Below are positions 9,460 through 19,663 of a DNA stretch of 64,000 nucleotides, piece by piece. The position numbers and the translations under genes were made by a program. The DNA is taken from NCBI GenBank assembly GCA_024434115.1, contig QMIT01000003.1:221282-285281 (forward strand), written 5' to 3'. Below the pieces are notes generated by a model. The model saw only the letters and a program-made list of their open reading frames with translations. It did not search any database and was not told where the DNA came from. How positions within the stretch are numbered: the stretch's first letter is position 1; each line of letters starts with the position of its first letter. This stretch comes from Chloroflexota bacterium (GTDB taxonomy: Bacteria > Chloroflexota > Anaerolineae > Aggregatilineales > J027).

Positions 9460-11483
9460 TCGAACCCATCTTGCCCTCCCTCGATGATATTTTAGGCACA
9501 TCGCAGTCCGTCCAAAATACACGCATTTATGGTCAAGGTGCAGAAGGTAAACTGCCCTTAACCGAAGAGATGCTGCTGAATGAACCCAGTGGGAATTTGT
9601 TTGGCATGACCCTCAATGTTGGTATGGGTTGGAATCCGGCGGATGTGGGCCGCACTCCCTATTTGATTTTGAGTACATTGGGTGGCCTGCGCAGTGAAGA
9701 TGGTCGCCCAATTGCGCTGGGGTATCACACTGGGCATTGGGAACTCGATGCGCTGGTGAGGGCCGCCGCTGAAACCCTGCGTGAAAATGGAGCATTACCG
9801 TTTTCAGGTTATGTCAGCGACCCCTGCGACGGACGCTCTCAAGGGACTCCCGGCATGATGGACAGTCTACCCTATCGTAATGACGCGGCGATGGTCATGC
9901 GGCGTTTGATTCGTTCATTGCCCACTCGCGCCGGAGTCTTGGGTGTAGCGACCTGTGACAAGGGCCTGCCTGCGATGATGATGGCTTTGGCGGGGTGTCA
10001 TGATTTGCCGGGGGTCATTGTGCCGGGGGGGGTAACATTACCAACTGCGGAGGCCGAAGACGCAGGCACCATTCAAACCATCGGGGCACGCTTCGCACAT
10101 GGCATGATTAGCATAGATTACGCGGCGGAGATGGGCTGTCGGGCCTGTGGTTCGCCGGGGGGTGGTTGTCAATTTTTGGGCACAGCGGCGACTTCGCAGG
10201 TCGTGGCAGAGGCGTTTGGTATGACCTTGCCCCACAGCGCTCTTGTGCCTTCCGGTGAACCTGTGTGGTTGGATATGGCTCGACGTTCGGCATTGGCCCT
10301 TTTACGATTGGCAAGCCATCAAATTTCATTAGGGCATATTTTGACCCCTGCCGCATTGGACAATGCGATGTTAGTACACGCTGCGTTTGGTGGCTCGACC
10401 AATTTGCTGCTGCATATTCCTGCGATTGCTCATGCCGCTGGATTGACTCAACCCACCGTTGAAGACTGGACACACGTCAATCGCCGCACCCCACGCCTAG
10501 TAGATGCCCTGCCCAACGGCCCGCGTAATCATCCAACCGTGCAGGTATATATGGCAGGGGGCGTGCCGGAAGTCATGCTGCACTTACGCGCTATGGGTCT
10601 GCTTAATCTGGACGTATTGACCGTCACAGGTGAAAAACTAGCTACTGTCCTCGATTGGTGGGAACACAGCGAACGCCGTCAAATGGTGCGGAAAATTCTG
10701 GAGGCAGGCAATCAAATCAACCCTGACCTTATCATTATGAATGCTGATACAGCCCGCCGTGAGGGATTAAGTAGTACCGTCGTCTTCCCAACGGGCAACA
10801 TCGCGCCACAGGGGGCCGTCATCAAAGCGACTTCGATTGATCACTCGGTGATTGGGCCGGATAACACCTATCGGCATCGTGGCCCCGCCCGTGTTTTTAC
10901 CTCGGAACGCGCCGCCGTCCGTGCCATTAAAGGCCAAACCGATAAACCCGTCCAAGCAGGCGATATTGTCGTGATGATTGGCGTCGGGCCATCCGGGACA
11001 GGCATGGAGGAAACCTATCAAGTCACCTCCGCCCTCAAATTTATTCCTTGGGGCAAGACCGTATCCGTGCTGACTGATGCCCGATTTTCTGGCGTCTCAA
11101 CCGGGGCATGTATAGGGCATATCGGGCCGGAAGCCTTGTCGGGTGGGCCGATTGGGAAATTACGTGATGGGGACATCATCGAAATTGTAATTGACCGCGA
11201 AAATCTCATCGGGCAGATTAATTTGGTCGGTACAGACGGGCAAGATTTATCCCCATCACAAGCCGCCGAATTATTGGCGTCTCGTGACCCCCATCCCGAT
11301 CTACGCCCTCATGCACTGTTGCCGGATGATACCCGTCTGTGGGCCGCGTTACAGGAGGTCAGCGGGGGAACTTGGCGTGGTTGCATTTATGATACAGATC
11401 GCATTATTGAAGTTTTGAGAGCCGGGATGCAAGCCCTAAGCCAACATCCCGCCCAATCCGAAGGAGTCACCTATGCCGATTAG
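9456..11483 (+). CDS. YjhG/YagF-type sugar-acid dehydratase (IlvD/Edd family)
   Basis: 675-residue Fe-S dehydratase. I place the start at the ATG at 9456, which overlaps the preceding stop as ATGA. It matches the long xylonate-dehydratase subgroup represented by E. coli YjhG and YagF over its full length: [87 protein letters not shown] and [18 protein letters not shown]. Cluster cysteines are visible in DPCDG, ATCDKG and GGGCQ. Known members dehydrate D-xylonate to 2-keto-3-deoxy-D-xylonate. With the AraD1-like enzyme at 4917 and the aldehyde dehydrogenase that follows, it supports a Weimberg-type pentose route. Confidence 0.92.
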   Translation: MIEPILPSLDDILGTSQSVQNTRIYGQGAEGKLPLTEEMLLNEPSGNLFGMTLNVGMGWNPADVGRTPYLILSTLGGLRSEDGRPIALGYHTGHWELDALVRAAAETLRENGALPFSGYVSDPCDGRSQGTPGMMDSLPYRNDAAMVMRRLIRSLPTRAGVLGVATCDKGLPAMMMALAGCHDLPGVIVPGGVTLPTAEAEDAGTIQTIGARFAHGMISIDYAAEMGCRACGSPGGGCQFLGTAATSQVVAEAFGMTLPHSALVPSGEPVWLDMARRSALALLRLASHQISLGHILTPAALDNAMLVHAAFGGSTNLLLHIPAIAHAAGLTQPTVEDWTHVNRRTPRLVDALPNGPRNHPTVQVYMAGGVPEVMLHLRAMGLLNLDVLTVTGEKLATVLDWWEHSERRQMVRKILEAGNQINPDLIIMNADTARREGLSSTVVFPTGNIAPQGAVIKATSIDHSVIGPDNTYRHRGPARVFTSERAAVRAIKGQTDKPVQAGDIVVMIGVGPSGTGMEETYQVTSALKFIPWGKTVSVLTDARFSGVSTGACIGHIGPEALSGGPIGKLRDGDIIEIVIDRENLIGQINLVGTDGQDLSPSQAAELLASRDPHPDLRPHALLPDDTRLWAALQEVSGGTWRGCIYDTDRIIEVLRAGMQALSQHPAQSEGVTYAD

Positions 11484-13050
11484 TGGGCATCATTTTATTG
11501 CAGGTACACCCAGCGCCGAGGGGCATCAGACCTTTACCAGCATCAATCCCCGCACCAGAACCCCCGGCGATGTTCAATTTTTTAATGCTACCCCCTCGGA
11601 AATTGACCGTGCGGTAAGCGCCGCTGCCGAGGCGTTTAAAATCACACGCAATTATTCTGCCAGCCGCATAGCCGAATTTCTGGAACGGGTCGCGGTTGAA
11701 ATTGAGGCACTCGGCGATGAATGGTTGAATACGGCGGACATGGAAACCGGGCTTAGCTTGACCCGCCTAACGGGAGAACGCGCCCGCACCACCGGACAAC
11801 TCCGCGCTTTTGCCAATTTGCTGCGCGAGGGGTCATATGTCGAAGCGATAATTGATACGGCGACGGCGGATCGGCCTGATATTCGACGGATGCTGTTTCC
11901 AATCGGGCCGATTGCGGTGTTTGCCGCCAGTAATTTCCCTTTTGCCTTTTCAGTCGCGGGTGGAGATACGGCATCGGCGTTTGCAGCAGGTTGTCCTGTT
12001 ATCGTCAAAGCGCATCCCGGCCACCCCGCCACCTCTGAATTGGCCGCCATAGCGATTAATCGAGCCATTGCCGCCTGTGGTTTTCCGGCTGGCTTTTTCT
12101 CGCTGTTACAGGGGGACACAATAGAAGTTGGGCAAACCTTGATTCAGCATCCCCTCTTGGAAGCGGTAGGGTTTACGGGGTCGCTGCGGGCCGGACGTGC
12201 CATTTTTGATACAGCGGCGACTCGCCCCAAGCCAATTCCGGTTTATGCGGAAATGGGGAGCATCAACCCAGTGGTGATTTTGCCCGGAGCAATTGGGTCC
12301 CGCATGGAGACGATAGCTGAGGGCTTGGTCACGTCAGTCACATTGGGGACAGGCCAATTTTGCACCAACCCCGGCCTTATTCTGATGATAGATAGTGCTG
12401 AAACGCGGCAGTTCGTCGAATTGGTCGAATCCAAAATGGAATCACGTGCCTCCGGTGTGCTGTTGAATGCCAGTATTGAGCGGGGATTGGTTAAAGCTGT
12501 TGCGGAGACCACCCGTCACGCGGCTGTGCAAACGTTGACTGGAGCCACCAGTGTCCAAGCAGAAGGTTATTGTTATCCCAACACCGTGCTTATCACCCAT
12601 GCACAAGATTTTCGCGCTGACCCGACTCTGCAAAATGAACATTTTGGCCCGGTGACACTGTTTGTCATCTGCGAAGATATGGGGGATTTGTTAGGCACTA
12701 TCCCTTTCTTTCATGGTAATTTGACCGCTACGATCCACGCTGAAGAGAGTGAGTTGACCTCAACACAGGTTGTTTTTGATTTACTACGCGAAAAAGCCGG
12801 ACGCCTGATTTTGAACGGATTCCCAACCGGGGTGGCAGTCGTTCATAGTATGCAACACAGCGGGCCATATCCTGCCACAACCGCTCCGGCGACCACATCA
12901 GTGGGTATGACCGCCATTAAGCGATTTATGCGTCCAGTGGCCTTCCAAAATTTACCAGATACCTTGTTGCCAGAGGCATTGAAAAACGACAATCCGCTGA
13001 ATATTTGGCGAACAATCAATAATCAACTTACCAAAGAGGGAGTTAGTTAA
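11473..13050 (+). CDS. Alpha-ketoglutaric semialdehyde (2,5-dioxovalerate) dehydrogenase
   Basis: 525-residue aldehyde dehydrogenase of the subgroup that oxidises 2,5-dioxopentanoate to 2-oxoglutarate. Diagnostic segments are [34 protein letters not shown], the catalytic Glu in [15 protein letters not shown] and the catalytic Cys in [13 protein letters not shown]. The usual length of the subgroup is about 500-530 residues. The start at 11473 overlaps the end of the dehydratase by 11 bases, and an AGGAG lies just upstream. This is the last step of the Weimberg-type pathway, feeding carbon to the TCA cycle. Confidence 0.9.
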   Translation: MPISGHHFIAGTPSAEGHQTFTSINPRTRTPGDVQFFNATPSEIDRAVSAAAEAFKITRNYSASRIAEFLERVAVEIEALGDEWLNTADMETGLSLTRLTGERARTTGQLRAFANLLREGSYVEAIIDTATADRPDIRRMLFPIGPIAVFAASNFPFAFSVAGGDTASAFAAGCPVIVKAHPGHPATSELAAIAINRAIAACGFPAGFFSLLQGDTIEVGQTLIQHPLLEAVGFTGSLRAGRAIFDTAATRPKPIPVYAEMGSINPVVILPGAIGSRMETIAEGLVTSVTLGTGQFCTNPGLILMIDSAETRQFVELVESKMESRASGVLLNASIERGLVKAVAETTRHAAVQTLTGATSVQAEGYCYPNTVLITHAQDFRADPTLQNEHFGPVTLFVICEDMGDLLGTIPFFHGNLTATIHAEESELTSTQVVFDLLREKAGRLILNGFPTGVAVVHSMQHSGPYPATTAPATTSVGMTAIKRFMRPVAFQNLPDTLLPEALKNDNPLNIWRTINNQLTKEGVS

Positions 13051-13052
13051 AC

Positions 13053-14036
13053 ATGAATTATCGTGAATTAGGGCGCACCGGATGGAAGGTGTCGGAAGTC
13101 AGCTTTGGGGCATGGGCCATTGGCAGTGCATGGGGGTCGGTCAGCGATACGGATTCAATGGCTGCCCTGAATCACAGCATTGATCTGGGAGTCAATTTTA
13201 TTGATACAGCCGACGTGTATGGCGATGGTCACAGTGAACGCCTAATTGCCAAGTTACGCAAAGAACGCTCCGAAACCATCTATGTTGCTACCAAAGCGGG
13301 GCGACGGTTGCCTGCTCAAACCGTTGAAGGCTACAACCGCGAAAATTTGAATGTGTGGGTTGACCGCAGCCTCAAAAATCTGGAAACCGAATGCATTGAT
13401 TTGCTACAACTCCACTGTCCGCCGATGGAGACCTATTATCACCCTGAAATTTTCGGTATTTTGGATGACATGGTAAAAGCAGGCAAGATTCGCTATTACG
13501 GGGTCAGTGTGGAAAAGGTCGAAGAAGCCCTCAAAGCAATAGAATACCCCGGTGTCCAATCTGTCCAGATTATCTTTAATATGTTCCGCTTCCGCCCCAG
13601 TGAACTCTTCTTTGAGCAGGCCAAACGCCGCAAAGTTGGCATTTTGGCGCGTGTGCCGCTGGCAAGTGGAATGCTTACCGGCAAAATGACCCGCAATAGC
13701 CAATTCTCGTCGGATGACCACCGCAGTTTTAATCGCAAAGGGGAAGCCTTTGATATGGGTGAGACCTTCTCCGGTGTGGATTATGAAACGGGTTTGCAGG
13801 CGGTTGAGGAATTACGCCGTATTATCCCCGGCGGCGCGACGATGGCCCAGTTCGCGCTGCGCTGGATATTGATGTTTGACGCGGTAACATGTGTGATCCC
13901 CGGCGCGAAATATCCAGCCCAAGCCGAAGATAATATCAAAGCATCGGCCCTCGCCCCATTGACCGACAGTCAGATGGCAAAAGTGCGCGAGGTCTATAAC
14001 AAGTACATCCGCGAACAGGTTCATCATCGCTGGTAA
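13053..14036 (+). CDS. Aldo/keto reductase
   Basis: 327-residue NADPH-dependent aldo/keto reductase with the catalytic tetrad visible: Asp and Tyr in FIDTADVYGDG, Lys in YVATKAGRR and His in LLQLHCPP. The C-terminal VIPGAKYPAQAEDNI resembles the cofactor-binding end of this family. It lies two bases after the semialdehyde dehydrogenase and closes the rightward sugar operon before a hairpin. It may act as a sugar dehydrogenase or aldehyde reductase. Substrate unknown. Confidence 0.9.
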   Translation: MNYRELGRTGWKVSEVSFGAWAIGSAWGSVSDTDSMAALNHSIDLGVNFIDTADVYGDGHSERLIAKLRKERSETIYVATKAGRRLPAQTVEGYNRENLNVWVDRSLKNLETECIDLLQLHCPPMETYYHPEIFGILDDMVKAGKIRYYGVSVEKVEEALKAIEYPGVQSVQIIFNMFRFRPSELFFEQAKRRKVGILARVPLASGMLTGKMTRNSQFSSDDHRSFNRKGEAFDMGETFSGVDYETGLQAVEELRRIIPGGATMAQFALRWILMFDAVTCVIPGAKYPAQAEDNIKASALAPLTDSQMAKVREVYNKYIREQVHHRW

Positions 14037-14058
14037 CGGAGTCACCACCCTAACAATC

Positions 14059-14090
14059 CAGTCATGGCAACCCATTTTTTGCCATGACTG
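14059..14090. terminator. Hairpin between convergent genes
   Basis: A perfect 12-base inverted repeat (CAGTCATGGCAA at 14059-14070 and its complement at 14079-14090) encloses an 8-base loop. It lies between the convergent aldo/keto reductase and PrsW genes. There is no strong T run on either side, so I call it a probable bidirectional terminator or transcript-end stem. Confidence 0.65.
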
Positions 14091-14097
14091 ATTATGA

Positions 14098-15636
14098 TTA
14101 TTGCACCGTCGAAGCCGTTCGTTGTATCCACATCGTTAGGGCCGTTTGATGGCGCAATCGCTGCGACAGTACCCGCATCATCTCCAAAGCAACTTGTGGT
14201 TTTGCAAACAAAAGGGTAATCAAATCTTCACGGGTTAGTACGTATAAAGTGACATTTTCTAAACAGCTTACAGTAACCGTTGAACATTCCCCATCCAATA
14301 TCTCCATATCGCCAAACGCATCACCCAGCCCAAAAGCGGTAATGATGGTTTGCTGGTGTTGATCGTCGGTGACGCTCACAACCAGCTTGCCTGCTGCTGT
14401 GATGAATAGGTTGTCACTTTTTTCGCCTTGATGGATCACTTCATCCCCCACATGAAATTGACGAACCGTCAGCAGCAAAGCTAAATCAACCAAGTCCTCA
14501 TCCGCCAGCCCATTAAATAGAGTCCCCTGATGCAAAATGCGTTTGCGTTGTTCCAATTCAGCAGGTGGGACAAGAACTTGGCGCTCATTGAGTTGAATCA
14601 AACGGGCCAACTGCGGCTGCTCGGCGGTCAATTGATTGTCCAATTGCAGCCATACATCACTTTCTTCCGAAGGCAACACACTGCGCAGCCAAATCCATGT
14701 ATACAAGCCCATGCTTCCCCGTAAGACATCTAGCTGCTGCTCGGTGGTCTGTAGTTGGCGATTGAGCGTCTCAACCAATTTGGCGTTTCGGCTCAAAGTG
14801 ATATTTTTACGCAGGATACCCCGTTGAGCCTGCAACGTGACATAGCGCTGGATGAGATGGATACGATCTTCGCCGATTGCCCCTCGGTGTTGTGCCAGCA
14901 GTTGCGCCACCATTTCCGGGTTGCGGGTTGCCATCAATTCACCCGCACTCAATACACCTGCCAATTCCAGATGAATGGCCTTGCTTTCTCGTTCGAGTGT
15001 CCGCTGCATGATGATGATAATCAGAACCATGCTGCCTAGACCCATGCCAAGTGCCGTCAGCAGTAGTTCTGCACCCGATAGATGTTTCACCACAAAGTTA
15101 AAACCAGCATGGATCATGATGACCAACAGAAGGCCAAATAAAAATCGGTTGACACGAGTACGATTGGGAAAAGGTAGACTCGCTCCGGCAATCGTCCCCA
15201 CAATCGCAGTGGTAAAACCATGCACAAGGCTGGTTGAGAGCGAGCGCGTCATGGCTAATTGCAATCCAGTATTGGGATTATTGGCGACATAGACGAGGTT
15301 CTCAACCATCGCAAACCCAATCCCTATTGCAAACCCATAAGCCATCCCGTCGGCGGCATAACGCAGCATGAAACGACGCATCAAAACAATCAACAAAGCG
15401 CTTTTGAGACTTTCTTCTAAAATTGGGGCTGTAAGAAGATTTAGATCTTTAATCGTTGCCAAATCTTGGTCAAGCATGAATCGGTTAATGGCATAGGCAA
15501 TGCTAAAAACTAAAATGCCCCAACCAATGGACAACCCTAAGACTTCATGTCGGCTTGCGGCGTAGATTTCAAGGAGATGTACCAGATAAAGAAAAAACAG
15601 GGGGATCAAAATCCCAAGCAGATAGGCCATATACAT
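14098..15636 (-). CDS. PrsW-like intramembrane metalloprotease fused to a cyclic-nucleotide-binding-like domain
   Basis: 512-residue protein. Residues 1 to about 205 form a multi-pass membrane domain with PrsW signatures: PILEESLKSALL (EExxK), AIGIGFAMVENLVYV, LVHGFTTAIVG and VIMIHAGFN, which together supply the Glu and His residues expected for zinc. A charged helical linker of about 140 residues follows. Residues about 365-490 look like a cNMP-binding domain (GTLFNGLADEDLVDLA, VGDEVIHQGEKSDNLF, FGLGDAFGDMEILDG). The phosphate-binding Arg usual in that domain is replaced by the CSTVT stretch, so real cyclic-nucleotide binding is doubtful. PrsW proteins can cleave membrane anti-sigma factors, but none is seen nearby. 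Confidence 0.82.
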   Translation of the reverse strand: MYMAYLLGILIPLFFLYLVHLLEIYAASRHEVLGLSIGWGILVFSIAYAINRFMLDQDLATIKDLNLLTAPILEESLKSALLIVLMRRFMLRYAADGMAYGFAIGIGFAMVENLVYVANNPNTGLQLAMTRSLSTSLVHGFTTAIVGTIAGASLPFPNRTRVNRFLFGLLLVIMIHAGFNFVVKHLSGAELLLTALGMGLGSMVLIIIIMQRTLERESKAIHLELAGVLSAGELMATRNPEMVAQLLAQHRGAIGEDRIHLIQRYVTLQAQRGILRKNITLSRNAKLVETLNRQLQTTEQQLDVLRGSMGLYTWIWLRSVLPSEESDVWLQLDNQLTAEQPQLARLIQLNERQVLVPPAELEQRKRILHQGTLFNGLADEDLVDLALLLTVRQFHVGDEVIHQGEKSDNLFITAAGKLVVSVTDDQHQQTIITAFGLGDAFGDMEILDGECSTVTVSCLENVTLYVLTREDLITLLFAKPQVALEMMRVLSQRLRHQTALTMWIQRTASTVQ

Positions 15637-15709
15637 AGGGGCACCCGCAATAACCTATTTAGTAATGTGTGTCACTATACCATTAAATGGTGAGAACGAC
15701 TAAATATGC

Positions 15710-15738
15710 TTGATACCGCCCCCGATATAAGCTAAAGT
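15710..15738 (+). promoter_or_regulatory. Candidate promoter for PEP carboxylase
   Basis: TTGATA at 15710-15715 and TAAAGT at 15733-15738 are separated by 17 bases, 36 bases before the ppc start codon. The -35 hexamer is close to consensus and the -10 is weak (four of six). Only spacing and hexamer match support it. Confidence 0.35.
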
Positions 15739-15774
15739 TTGTCCAATAGCATCCCATAATCAGAATACATTGTC

Positions 15775-18459
15775 ATGAAACGCACAACCTCTGAAATCAC
15801 CGCCGGAAACTTTAGCCCACTCAGCACCGATATTCGTTTTTTAGGCAATCTATTGGGCAGCATCATTCGAGAACAACATGGCAAGGATGCCTTTGAGTTA
15901 GTGGAGACCGCCCGCCAGACCGCGAAAGCCCGTCGTAATGATGAAACGGGCGCGGCTGAAGAACTGACCACCCTCATCAACAAACTCGATTTGGAGCAGC
16001 GCCGCGTTCTCATCAAGGCCTTTAGCAATTATTTCCAACTCATCAATATCGCCGAAGACCACCAGCGCATCCGTATTTTGCGCCAGCGAGAACACGAAGA
16101 AAACCTGACCGAATCCATTGGTGAATCTATCCAAGTCCTGCACGCGCATGACTTGATGGCAGATGAGGTACGGGCCGTATTGGAACAAATCTCGGTGCGA
16201 TTGGTCTTGACGGCTCACCCCTCTGAGGCGAAGCGTAAAGAAGTCCTCGTTAAACTGCGCCATATTGCCCAATTATTGGCTTCCAAAGAGCAGCATACCG
16301 TGTTGCCACGTGAACAGCAGGCATTGGAAAAAGCCCTTGCCGAAGAAATTGAGGAATTGTGGCAGACCCAACCGACCCGCGCTTCCAAAGCAACCGTCTC
16401 GGATGAAGTGGATTTTGGCCTCTATTTCATCACGTCGGTCATTATGGACGTGACAGCCTCGATCTATGAAGAACTGGAAGCGGCGCTTGTCCAATATTAT
16501 CCCAATACCGATTGGTCGAATCTACCTATTCTGCTGCGTTTCGCGTCATGGATTGGAGGGGATCGGGATGGCAACCCAAATGTGACGCCTGAAGTGACAT
16601 TGGACACCCTCAAGACTCTGCGCGAAGCCGCCGTTCAGGTCTATCTGCACGAAATCGAGTTTTTCCGCGAACACCTTACCCAGTCGGTTGAGGAAATCGG
16701 CGTATCCGAGGCACTAGTGGAGTCGGTTAATGGCGGTGGCAGCACCAAATATACGGGCGAGTTTTATCGCCAAAAGATGGACTCTATCGGGTGGCAGTTA
16801 AAATCGGGCATCTACAAAACGGGCGATGAGCTTTTAGAGGATCTGCGCCTAGTGCAAAGCAGCCTAATGGAAAATAAAGGCCATCGGGTCGCGCGTGGCG
16901 TTCTACAGCGGTTGATTACCATTGTGCGCGTATTCGGCCTACACCTCATACCATTAGAAGTGCGCGAAGACGCCCGTCTTCATGCCGCCGCCCTGCACGA
17001 AATTTTCCATCACTATGGGTTGGAACGTAATTATTTGGAACTGCCCGAAGAGGACAAACAGTTTTTACTGTCGCGGGAAATCGCTAATCCACGCCCCCTG
17101 TTCCCCGTTGAATCGCCTTTTTCGCCTGCGACCAATCGTATTATGGAAACGTGGCGCATGATCGCCAAAGCCCATCGGTTGTATGGCAAAGCGGTGATTG
17201 ATACCGTCATCGCCAGCCGGAGCGAATCCCCCAGCGACATCCTAGCCATGATGCTGTTTGCGCGTGAGGTGGGTATTGATACGGATGTGGATTTAGTCCC
17301 CTTGTTTGAAACGATTGATGACCTACATAACGCACCGATTGTAATGGCAACGCTCTTTCAAAACAGCGCCTATCGTCAGCATGTCGAAGCACGCGGAATG
17401 CGTCAGCAAATTATGTTGGGTTATTCGGATAGCTGCAAAGATGGCGGTTATCTGGCCTCCAATTGGTCGCTGTATGTCGCCCAACGCGAATTAGCCGGCT
17501 TGTGCAAAACACAAAATATCAATCTCGAATTGTTTCATGGGCGTGGGGGCAGCATTGGACGTGGCGGCGGGCCAACCAATCGGGCCATTTTGTCCCAACC
17601 CCCCGGCTCGCTACATGGCCGCATCAAGATTACGGAACAAGGCGAAGTGATTGCCTATCGTTATGGCAATGCCGAAATCGCCCGCCGCCATTTGCATCAG
17701 GTCATGAACGCCGTGCTGCTGGCTTTTGCTATGCCCTCCCAAACGCCTATCGAGTCCGAATGGCGTGAGACGATGAGCACACTATCAGAGATGGGACGTA
17801 ACGCCTATCGCAAATTTGTATTCGAGACGCCCCAATTTCTAGATTATTGGCAGCAGGCTACCCCCATCCGCGAATTATCTTTGATGCAAATCGGCTCCCG
17901 CCCCGCCAAACGTCAGCAAGGGGGCTTCAGCGAGGTTCGGGCCATCCCTTGGGTGTTTTCATGGATGCAAAGCCGCGCCATTATTCCAAGCTGGTATGGT
18001 CTCGGTCATGCGCTCGAAAATTACATTCAACAAACGCCAGATGGCCTTGCCCAACTACGGCACATGTTCCAAGTCTGGCCTTTTTTCCGTGCCCTGATTG
18101 AAAACGCCCAACTCGATCTTGCCAAAGCCGATATGGGCATCGCCGAATTGTACGCTTCATTGGTGGATGACGCGGCCCTGCGTGAGATTGTGTTCCAAGA
18201 AATTAGGGCCGAACATACCCGCGCATGTGACCAGATTTGCCGGATTTTGGGCCTACAAGGAATTCTGGAAAATCTGCCTGTTATGCAGCGATCCATCGAG
18301 CGGCGCAATCCGTATGTTGACCCGTTAAACTTTATTCAGGTGAGCTTGCTGCGGGACTTACGTCATCTCGCCCCTGACCACCCTCAATTTGAAGCGACCC
18401 TGAAGGCAGTGCTATCCACCGTAAATGGTATTGCCGCCGGGATGAAAACGACTGGATAA
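15775..18459 (+). CDS. ppc: Phosphoenolpyruvate carboxylase
   Basis: 894 residues, close to the 883 of the E. coli enzyme. It carboxylates PEP to oxaloacetate, an anaplerotic reaction. Catalytic landmarks are the His loop VLTAHPSEAKRKEVL (about 143), FASWIGGDRDGNPNVTPEV (about 258), LGYSDSCKDGGYLASNW (about 546), FHGRGGSIGRGGGPTN (about 587) and the extreme C-terminal TTG, which corresponds to the active-site NTG tail. The small His-loop change (SE in place of the common TQ) is within bacterial variation. The next gene starts nine bases on. Full-length and apparently functional. Confidence 0.96.
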   Translation: MKRTTSEITAGNFSPLSTDIRFLGNLLGSIIREQHGKDAFELVETARQTAKARRNDETGAAEELTTLINKLDLEQRRVLIKAFSNYFQLINIAEDHQRIRILRQREHEENLTESIGESIQVLHAHDLMADEVRAVLEQISVRLVLTAHPSEAKRKEVLVKLRHIAQLLASKEQHTVLPREQQALEKALAEEIEELWQTQPTRASKATVSDEVDFGLYFITSVIMDVTASIYEELEAALVQYYPNTDWSNLPILLRFASWIGGDRDGNPNVTPEVTLDTLKTLREAAVQVYLHEIEFFREHLTQSVEEIGVSEALVESVNGGGSTKYTGEFYRQKMDSIGWQLKSGIYKTGDELLEDLRLVQSSLMENKGHRVARGVLQRLITIVRVFGLHLIPLEVREDARLHAAALHEIFHHYGLERNYLELPEEDKQFLLSREIANPRPLFPVESPFSPATNRIMETWRMIAKAHRLYGKAVIDTVIASRSESPSDILAMMLFAREVGIDTDVDLVPLFETIDDLHNAPIVMATLFQNSAYRQHVEARGMRQQIMLGYSDSCKDGGYLASNWSLYVAQRELAGLCKTQNINLELFHGRGGSIGRGGGPTNRAILSQPPGSLHGRIKITEQGEVIAYRYGNAEIARRHLHQVMNAVLLAFAMPSQTPIESEWRETMSTLSEMGRNAYRKFVFETPQFLDYWQQATPIRELSLMQIGSRPAKRQQGGFSEVRAIPWVFSWMQSRAIIPSWYGLGHALENYIQQTPDGLAQLRHMFQVWPFFRALIENAQLDLAKADMGIAELYASLVDDAALREIVFQEIRAEHTRACDQICRILGLQGILENLPVMQRSIERRNPYVDPLNFIQVSLLRDLRHLAPDHPQFEATLKAVLSTVNGIAAGMKTTG

Positions 18460-18467
18460 TAGGGATT

Positions 18468-19658
18468 ATGAAAGAACCACGACTCGAGTTTGAAATTACT
18501 GGTATGGCGCATGGCGGCAGTGCGATTGGACGACATGAAGGCAAGGCCATTTTTGTCCCCTATGCCATTGTTGGCGAAACCATCACGGCGCGGATTATTG
18601 AGGATAAGGGCAATTTTGCGCGGGGGGAGTTGATTGAAGTCCTTAGTTCCTCTGAAAATCGGGTTGAGCCACCATGTCCCCATTTTGGCACCTGTGGTGG
18701 CTGTCACTGGCAGCATATCCGCTATGAAGCCCAATTGGAATTTAAACGCCAAATCGTATCCGATCAACTCGCCCGTATCGGGGGCATTAAGGAGGCAGTG
18801 GTACATCCCACCATCGGCAGTCCAAGTGAATGGCAATATCGTTCGCACGTAAATTTTCATCGCACCCGTGATGGTGAGCTTGGCTTTGTGACGACGGATG
18901 ACCGCACTGCAATGTCAATCAACGAATGTCACATTATCCGCCCCGAACTCGTGAGTCTATTTGAGCAGTTCAAAGACAAACGCCTCAAGCCAGAGCAAAA
19001 ACGGCTGCGTCTACAAGTCGGTTCACAATCCACCGAAACATTAGCAGCGACGAATGTGGGTGACGAAACGGGCAGTGACGAAACCAGCACCCTGATGGGC
19101 ACAGGCAACGTCCACTATACCATCAAAGACCATACCTTTGAGGTTTCGGCGGGTAGTTTCTTTCAAGTCAATCTCCCCCAAGCCGAGACGCTGGTCAATC
19201 TAGTATTGGAGCGGCTGGCCCTGCAGGGGTCGGAGCATGTATTGGACTTGTATAGCGGTGTCGGCCTGTTTTCGGCTTTCCTTGCCCCCGAAGCCCGTAA
19301 AGTAACCGCGATTGAGTCCTATCCGCCTGCCGTTGCTGATGCCAGAATCAATTTAGGCAAATTTTCAAATATCAAGATCATGCAGGGCACAGCCGAACAA
19401 CTTTTGACGCGCTTTTTGCAGGGCCATTTTGACGCCGCCGTAATTGACCCGCCGCGTGCTGGCATGAAACCCGCCGCACTGGATGAGTTGATTAAATGCA
19501 AGCCGCGTAAGGTAGTCTATGTCTCATGCGACCCAGCGACCCTTGCGCGGGATGCCAAAAAGCTCGTCGGAGCAGGCTATCGTTTGGTGGATGTGCAGCC
19601 TGTGGATATGTTTCCACAGACGTATCACATTGAGTCGGTTGCGAGCTTTACCCGCTAG
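18468..19658 (+). CDS. TrmA/RlmD-family RNA (uracil-5-)-methyltransferase
   Basis: 396-residue SAM-dependent methyltransferase. An N-terminal TRAM domain (about 1-60, ITGMAHGGSAIGRHEGKAIF) precedes an Fe-S cluster motif CPHFGTCGGC. A fourth cysteine in INECHIIRP completes the four-Cys set known from E. coli RumA. The Rossmann domain has VLDLYSGVGLFSAFL, DPPRAGMKP and the nucleophile Cys in VVYVSCDPATLARD. It methylates C5 of a uridine in rRNA or tRNA. Which site cannot be determined, so no gene symbol is given. It starts nine bases after ppc and is followed after five bases by the amidohydrolase-like gene. Confidence 0.92.
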   Translation: MKEPRLEFEITGMAHGGSAIGRHEGKAIFVPYAIVGETITARIIEDKGNFARGELIEVLSSSENRVEPPCPHFGTCGGCHWQHIRYEAQLEFKRQIVSDQLARIGGIKEAVVHPTIGSPSEWQYRSHVNFHRTRDGELGFVTTDDRTAMSINECHIIRPELVSLFEQFKDKRLKPEQKRLRLQVGSQSTETLAATNVGDETGSDETSTLMGTGNVHYTIKDHTFEVSAGSFFQVNLPQAETLVNLVLERLALQGSEHVLDLYSGVGLFSAFLAPEARKVTAIESYPPAVADARINLGKFSNIKIMQGTAEQLLTRFLQGHFDAAVIDPPRAGMKPAALDELIKCKPRKVVYVSCDPATLARDAKKLVGAGYRLVDVQPVDMFPQTYHIESVASFTR

Positions 19659-19663
19659 GGCCT

